This document shows positions 12,767 to 16,772 of a DNA stretch of 16,772 nucleotides, in pieces. The stretch is taken from assembly GCA_903858075.1 (NCBI GenBank), contig CAIOHI010000098.1:1-16772 (forward strand), in the 5' to 3' direction. Source of the stretch: an uncultured Actinomycetes bacterium. GTDB taxonomy: Bacteria > Actinomycetota > Acidimicrobiia > Acidimicrobiales > Ilumatobacteraceae. The notes below the pieces were generated by a model. The model was not told the origin of the DNA. It saw nothing but the letters and a program-made list of their open reading frames with translations, and did not search any database. Position numbers and translations under genes: made by a program. How positions within the stretch are numbered: the first letter of the stretch is position 1; every line of letters begins with the position of its first letter.

Positions 12767-14223
12767 ACAGCTTTAAAACTGGTGACGGTGTCAATAAGTA
12801 GACGCGTACCAAAAGCTGTTGCGCCTCTTTGCATCCAACCATCGTCGCCATCAACTTTCATTGGGCCAGCAATATCGAGATGCGCCCATGGCGTGTTGCC
12901 CACAAACTCGCTTAAGAACAAGCCTGCGGTAATAGTTCCACCTGCAGGCCCACCAATATTGCGCATATCGGCAACTGTGGAGTCGAGCAAGCGTCGGTAC
13001 TCTTTCACTAACGGAAGTTGCCAAATGGGTTCGTCTACTCGAGCCGCTGCATCTTCTAATTGTGAAATGAGTTTGTCATTGGTGCCTAAAACTCCAGCAA
13101 CTTTTTCTCCGAGTGCAACCAAGCAGGCTCCGGTCAGAGTTGCAATGTTGATAATGGCTGACGGCTTGAGTTCAGCAGCAAGCGAGAGCCCATCGGCCAA
13201 AATGAGGCGTCCCTCGGCATCGGTGTTGTGAATTTCTACGGTTTTGCCGTTACGCATGGTAAGGACATCGCCAAGTTTGAGCGCACTGCCTGAGGGCATG
13301 TTGTCGGTGCACATGAGAAATGCGGTCACGCGAGTTGCGCACTTCAGTGCGCCAAGCGTGCTCATGGTGGCGAGCACTGCTGCTGCTCCACTCATGTCCA
13401 TCTTCATGACCGCATGCGATGGGTCGGACGGCTTCAAGCTGATTCCACCCGAGTCGTACATCACGCCTTTGCCAACAAGCACAACATGTTGCTTTTTGCC
13501 AGCGCCTTTAGGGTTGTACGACAGTTTCACCATGCGTGGTGGTTCAACACTTCCTTGGTTCACACCAATCATGCCGCCACAACCCATTTGAAGAAGTTCT
13601 TCTTTGTTGTACACCGTTATTTCGAGGCCAGTTTGTGCCGCAATTTCTACTGCCTTGTCGGCGAAGTGACGAGCGGTGAGATACGCAGGTGGAGTGTTTG
13701 CCAAATCGCGTGCCATACACACTGCGTTGGCGACAACCGCACCATTTTTCATGCCTCGTGAAATTGCTGCTGCATTTTCGGCAGTTGCCACAAGCACCAC
13801 TTCACGCAAGGGTGACGCAAAATTCTTATCGCTCTTGAGCGCGCTGTAGCGATGTGTTGCCAGTTGAATTCCTTCAACTACGGCTTGCGCAATATTTGCC
13901 TTGTTTCCACGGCCAACACCGGCAAGCGTTGTAGCCAGGCTCTCAACTTTTCCGGCGGCACGTGCAAAAGCGGCTGCAGCCTTACGAGCATCGTTTGGGG
14001 TTAAAGAATTTCCAGCGCCAACACCAATGGCCACGACCACAGAAGCGCCACCCAAACCGTTCAACACCAGAGTTTGTCCAACTCTGCCTTCGAAGCCTCG
14101 GTCGCTGAGTTGCTTACGATTCAAACCAACCTTTGACGACACAGGACCATCGGAGCCAACTGGCACGCCAACGGCATTGGCTTGAACACGAGATGATGTG
14201 GAAACGCTGAATTGAATTGTCAC
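12763..14223 (-). CDS. pepA: Leucyl aminopeptidase, M17 family
   Basis: Cytosolic two-metal peptidase that releases N-terminal residues from peptides and probably works as a hexamer. The 486 residues have the usual M17 layout: a variable N-terminal macro-like domain (about 1-155) and a conserved catalytic domain. The metal ligands are Lys252 and Asp257 in GKGVMYDSGG, Asp276 in MKMDMSGAAAV, and Asp335 and Glu337 in NTDAEGRL; Lys264 and Arg339 are the expected catalytic side chains. All are present. The start is GTG with no good ribosome binding site, nine bases after the adenosyltransferase stop, which suggests coupled translation. Some M17 proteins also bind DNA, but nothing here shows that. 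The stop overlaps that of the convergent small gene by four bases. Confidence 0.95.
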   Translation of the reverse strand: MTIQFSVSTSSRVQANAVGVPVGSDGPVSSKVGLNRKQLSDRGFEGRVGQTLVLNGLGGASVVVAIGVGAGNSLTPNDARKAAAAFARAAGKVESLATTLAGVGRGNKANIAQAVVEGIQLATHRYSALKSDKNFASPLREVVLVATAENAAAISRGMKNGAVVANAVCMARDLANTPPAYLTARHFADKAVEIAAQTGLEITVYNKEELLQMGCGGMIGVNQGSVEPPRMVKLSYNPKGAGKKQHVVLVGKGVMYDSGGISLKPSDPSHAVMKMDMSGAAAVLATMSTLGALKCATRVTAFLMCTDNMPSGSALKLGDVLTMRNGKTVEIHNTDAEGRLILADGLSLAAELKPSAIINIATLTGACLVALGEKVAGVLGTNDKLISQLEDAAARVDEPIWQLPLVKEYRRLLDSTVADMRNIGGPAGGTITAGLFLSEFVGNTPWAHLDIAGPMKVDGDDGWMQRGATAFGTRLLIDTVTSFKAV

Positions 14224-14232
14224 ATGAGCAGT

Positions 14233-14796
14233 CTAAACGCTGCGTACAGGGCGACTCGTACCCTCTTGCCAACGTGCCATGGTCCACAGCAGGTCGGACA
14301 TGCGATTCAGGTACGGCACTACATGCGACGGAGCTGGAGCAGCAGCAAGCGAATGACGTTCTGCACGACGCACAACGGTGCGCGCAAGATCGAGCCATGC
14401 CGACACAGGGTGCTCGCCAGGAACAACAAACTCTGTGGGGTGCTCAAATTGTGTGTCGAGCTTGTCGATGAGTTGTTCCATGTTGGTCACCATCTCTGCT
14501 GACACGCACGACTTTTCAGGCACTAGCTTGTGGCGATTCTCTGGCAAAGTAGCCAGTTCAGCCATGAGCACCCATAAGTCGCGCATGAACGGCTCGAGCA
14601 TCGTGACTACTTCTTGTGAACGGGCATCACCCGTGTTGTTCACTGCAGCACTACGAGCAAGCCCCAACACGGCCTGCGCCTCGTCGACGGTGCCATAGGC
14701 GCGCGGCAATGCAGAGTCTTTAGGCACTCTGCCTCCGTAAAAGAGGCCTGTAGTGCCATCGTCGCCATCACGTGTATAGATCGGTTCGCGTGCCAT
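14233..14796 (-). CDS. PduO-type cob(I)alamin adenosyltransferase
   Basis: Transfers the adenosyl group of ATP to cob(I)alamin, making coenzyme B12. From the ATG at 14796 it is 187 residues, the family length. The N-terminal ATP-binding motif YTRDGDDGTTGLFYGG is followed by YGTVDEAQAVLGLA, and the C-terminal half has FVVPGEHPVSAWLDLARTV, VRRAER and YLNRMSDLLWTMAR; all are hallmarks of the PduO/MMAB fold, not of CobA/BtuR. The FVVPG motif has Glu-His where many relatives have Gly-Ser/Thr. A TTG three codons upstream is in frame but is less likely. I see no ribosome binding site before the ATG, and a TAACGT lies six bases downstream-spaced from it, so a leaderless or near-leaderless message is possible. 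Divergent from metH, first of a two-gene unit with pepA. Confidence 0.92.
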   Translation of the reverse strand: MAREPIYTRDGDDGTTGLFYGGRVPKDSALPRAYGTVDEAQAVLGLARSAAVNNTGDARSQEVVTMLEPFMRDLWVLMAELATLPENRHKLVPEKSCVSAEMVTNMEQLIDKLDTQFEHPTEFVVPGEHPVSAWLDLARTVVRRAERHSLAAAPAPSHVVPYLNRMSDLLWTMARWQEGTSRPVRSV

Positions 14797-14861
14797 TAAT
14801 AACAACGTTAGTGCGGGAGAGTTACTAGCACCTGATCCTGTGCCGATAACTTGTAAGGAAC
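14797..14861. promoter_or_regulatory. 65-bp divergent promoter region between the adenosyltransferase gene and metH
   Basis: The starts of the two B12-related genes are only 65 bp apart, so both promoters must lie here and may overlap. TANNNT-type -10 candidates are TAACTT at 14847-14852 for metH and TAACGT (14810-14805, minus strand) for the adenosyltransferase. No good -35 hexamer goes with either. There is no room for a cobalamin riboswitch, which needs about 200 bases, so control by B12 through that route is unlikely. Confidence 0.4.
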
Positions 14862-16772
14862 ATGAAAAGACAGACTTACCTTCAAGCCGTGAACGACCGC
14901 GTCATTGTGTTTGACGGTGCCTTTGGCACCTTTGTGCAAGATCTAGATCTTGGCCCAGACGATTTTGGTGGTGCAGCTCTAGAAGGTTGCAACGAAATGC
15001 TGTGCCTCACTCGCCCCGACGTCATTCGTTCTATGCACGACGCCTTTCTTCAGGTCGGCGTTGACGCAATTGAAACGGCAAGCTTCGGATCTTTCTCTAC
15101 CGTTCTCACCGAATATGAAATTCCTGAAAAGTCATACGAGCTCAACGTTGCAGCCGCATCGCTAGCGCGCGAGATGGCAAGCAGCTACGAAGCCGACGGG
15201 CGTACACGATTTGTTGCAGGGTCAATGGGCCCCGGAACCAAACTGCCAAGCCTCGGGCACATTGGCTTTGCCGAACTTCGTGACTCGTACGTAGAACAAG
15301 CGCGCGGACTTCTCGATGGAGGATCAGACCTTTTCCTTATTGAAACCTGCATGGACCTGTTGCAAATTAAAGCTGCGATGCAAGCATGCCGACAAGCAAT
15401 GAAAATTGTGGGCCGCGAAATTCCTATTCAGGTGCAAGTCACCATGGAAACAACCGGACGCATGTTGGTGGGCACTGAAATTGGAGCTGCATTAGTTGCA
15501 TTAGAAGCAATGCGCCCCGATGTCATTGGCATTAACTGTGCAACTGGCCCCGCTGAGATGCAAGAGCACTTGCGTCACCTCTCGCAACACTCACCCATTC
15601 CTATTTCTGTTCTGCCGAATGCTGGTTTACCAAGTGTTCTCAATGGTCGCACGCATTACGACCTCACGCCACCCGAGCTCGCTTCGTATCACAAGCACCA
15701 CGTGGAAGATTTGGGCATTGGCATTGTGGGCGGTTGCTGTGGCACCACCCCAGAGCATCTGCGCCAGGTTGTAGAAGCAGTACGCGACCTCACTCCTGTT
15801 CCACGCAATTACAACTTTGAACCCGCACTCACTTCTTTGTATTCATCAGTGCCCATTGTTCAAGACAATTCATTTCTCATTATTGGAGAACGCACGAACA
15901 CCAACGGCTCACGAGCATTTCGCGATCTCATGCTTGCAAGCGACTGGGACGGTTGCACCAAAATGGGCGCCGAGCAAATACGTGAAGGTGCACACGTTAT
16001 TGACGTCTGTGTTGACTATGTAGGCCGCGATGGCACCGTCGACATGGACTCCATTGCCAGCCGATTTGGTTCACAAGTAAGCGTTCCGTTGGTATTCGAC
16101 AGCACAGAACCCCAGGTCATGGAAGCGGGCCTCGTGCACAACGGCGGCCGCGGTGTTTTGAACTCTGCCAACCTGGAAGACGGCGAAGAGCCAGGTAGCC
16201 GCCTCGACCGCGTCTTTACCCTTGCCCGTGACTACGGGTGCGCAGTTATTTGTTTGCTCATTGACGAACGCGGGCAGGCACGCGACGTTGAATGGAAAAT
16301 GGAAGTAGCGCATCGCCTCAACAAAATTGCGACCGAGCGCTACGGTCTGCGTTCATCCGATCTTATTTTTGATGCTCTTACCTTCCCTATTGGCACCGGC
16401 GATAAAGACCTCCGTCGCGATGGTTTGGCAACTATGGAAGCCATCCGCCGCATTAAAGAAGAAATTCCCGGCGCTTTCACCACACTTGGTTTGTCGAACG
16501 TCAGCTTCGGTTTGAAACCAGCGCTACGCCAAGTGCTGAACAGCGTCTTTCTTGCCGAATGCACGGCAATTGGCCTCGACTCGGCAATTGTTCATGCCAG
16601 CAAAATTTTGCCCCTCTCGCGTATTCCTGAAGAGCAAAAAGAAGTATGTCGCGCTCTCATTTACGACGAAGAAATTAACGGCGAAAATGCGCTGAATGTC
16701 CTGCTGCGCCTCTTTGAAGATGTGAAGTCAGTTGATGCAGTGAAAGAAGACCGCAGCGACTGGACACTTGAG
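14862..16772 (+). CDS. metH: Cobalamin-dependent methionine synthase, N-terminal 637 residues (cut by window edge)
   Basis: Transfers the methyl group of methyltetrahydrofolate through cobalamin to homocysteine. The frame stays open from the ATG to the right edge. The homocysteine-binding barrel spans about 12-310; its zinc ligands are Cys226 in INCATGP and Cys292/Cys293 in GGCCGT. The methyltetrahydrofolate-binding (pterin) domain begins at about 337 with SFLIIGERTNTNGSRAF and includes Asn, Asp and Ser stretches typical of the family up to about 600. The last residues (YDEEINGENALNVLLRLF) look like the start of the four-helix cap that covers the cobalamin; the B12 and activation domains lie outside the window. 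The usual DGAMGT near the N-terminus reads DGAFGT (18-23). AAGGA at 14855-14859 serves as ribosome binding site, rather close to the ATG. Homoserine made by Hom upstream is a distant precursor of its substrate. Confidence 0.96.
   Translation, partial: MKRQTYLQAVNDRVIVFDGAFGTFVQDLDLGPDDFGGAALEGCNEMLCLTRPDVIRSMHDAFLQVGVDAIETASFGSFSTVLTEYEIPEKSYELNVAAASLAREMASSYEADGRTRFVAGSMGPGTKLPSLGHIGFAELRDSYVEQARGLLDGGSDLFLIETCMDLLQIKAAMQACRQAMKIVGREIPIQVQVTMETTGRMLVGTEIGAALVALEAMRPDVIGINCATGPAEMQEHLRHLSQHSPIPISVLPNAGLPSVLNGRTHYDLTPPELASYHKHHVEDLGIGIVGGCCGTTPEHLRQVVEAVRDLTPVPRNYNFEPALTSLYSSVPIVQDNSFLIIGERTNTNGSRAFRDLMLASDWDGCTKMGAEQIREGAHVIDVCVDYVGRDGTVDMDSIASRFGSQVSVPLVFDSTEPQVMEAGLVHNGGRGVLNSANLEDGEEPGSRLDRVFTLARDYGCAVICLLIDERGQARDVEWKMEVAHRLNKIATERYGLRSSDLIFDALTFPIGTGDKDLRRDGLATMEAIRRIKEEIPGAFTTLGLSNVSFGLKPALRQVLNSVFLAECTAIGLDSAIVHASKILPLSRIPEEQKEVCRALIYDEEINGENALNVLLRLFEDVKSVDAVKEDRSDWTLE

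Overview
The window looks like chromosomal core DNA from an actinobacterium of moderate GC content (about half G+C by eye). An order related to hom-thrC-rho-rpmE is a known actinobacterial arrangement. The long, repeat-filled N-terminal insertion in Rho, the MoeZ-like E1 enzyme and the Glf/GlfT2-type galactofuran genes point the same way. A planktonic Acidimicrobiia-type organism is my best guess, from gene style and base composition only. I see no rRNA, tRNA, CRISPR array, insertion sequence, phage gene or attachment site, and no stretch of 300 bases without a gene.

Layout. Minus strand, 4863 down to 1: hom (homoserine dehydrogenase), thrC (threonine synthase), then a spacer of about 200 bp with a promoter-like pair and two hairpins, then rho, then rpmE, which runs off the left edge. 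thrB, often found between thrC and rho, is not here. Plus strand, 5005-7380: one large secreted cell-wall enzyme that joins a SpoIID domain, an SGNH esterase domain and two peptidoglycan-binding repeats. Minus strand, 12260 down to 7340: sir2 (sirtuin), a rhodanese-MoeB/ThiF fusion, glf (UDP-galactopyranose mutase) and a GlfT2-like galactofuranosyltransferase. These four genes are closely spaced and may be one transcription unit; glf and glfT2 overlap by one base (TGATG). Plus strand, 12335-12766: a small protein of unknown function with a winged-helix-like pattern. Minus strand, 14796 down to 12763: a PduO-type cobalamin adenosyltransferase followed by leucyl aminopeptidase. Plus strand, 14862 to the right edge: the first 637 residues of cobalamin-dependent methionine synthase.

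Themes. hom and thrC make threonine from aspartate semialdehyde. metH lies on the same aspartate-family network and diverges from a B12-processing gene. Glf and GlfT2 supply and polymerise galactofuranose, converging on a peptidoglycan remodelling enzyme. Both convergent gene pairs overlap at their 3' ends (41 bp and 4 bp), and I see no U-tract terminator anywhere, so Rho-dependent termination is likely important here.

Nothing in the window is clearly an undescribed multi-gene system. The most unusual items are the SpoIID-SGNH-peptidoglycan-binding fusion, the perfect 13-residue repeats in the Rho insertion, the N-terminal rhodanese on the MoeZ-like enzyme, the missing thrB and the small winged-helix-like protein. 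Domain and family calls rest on motif recognition by reading, without database searches.
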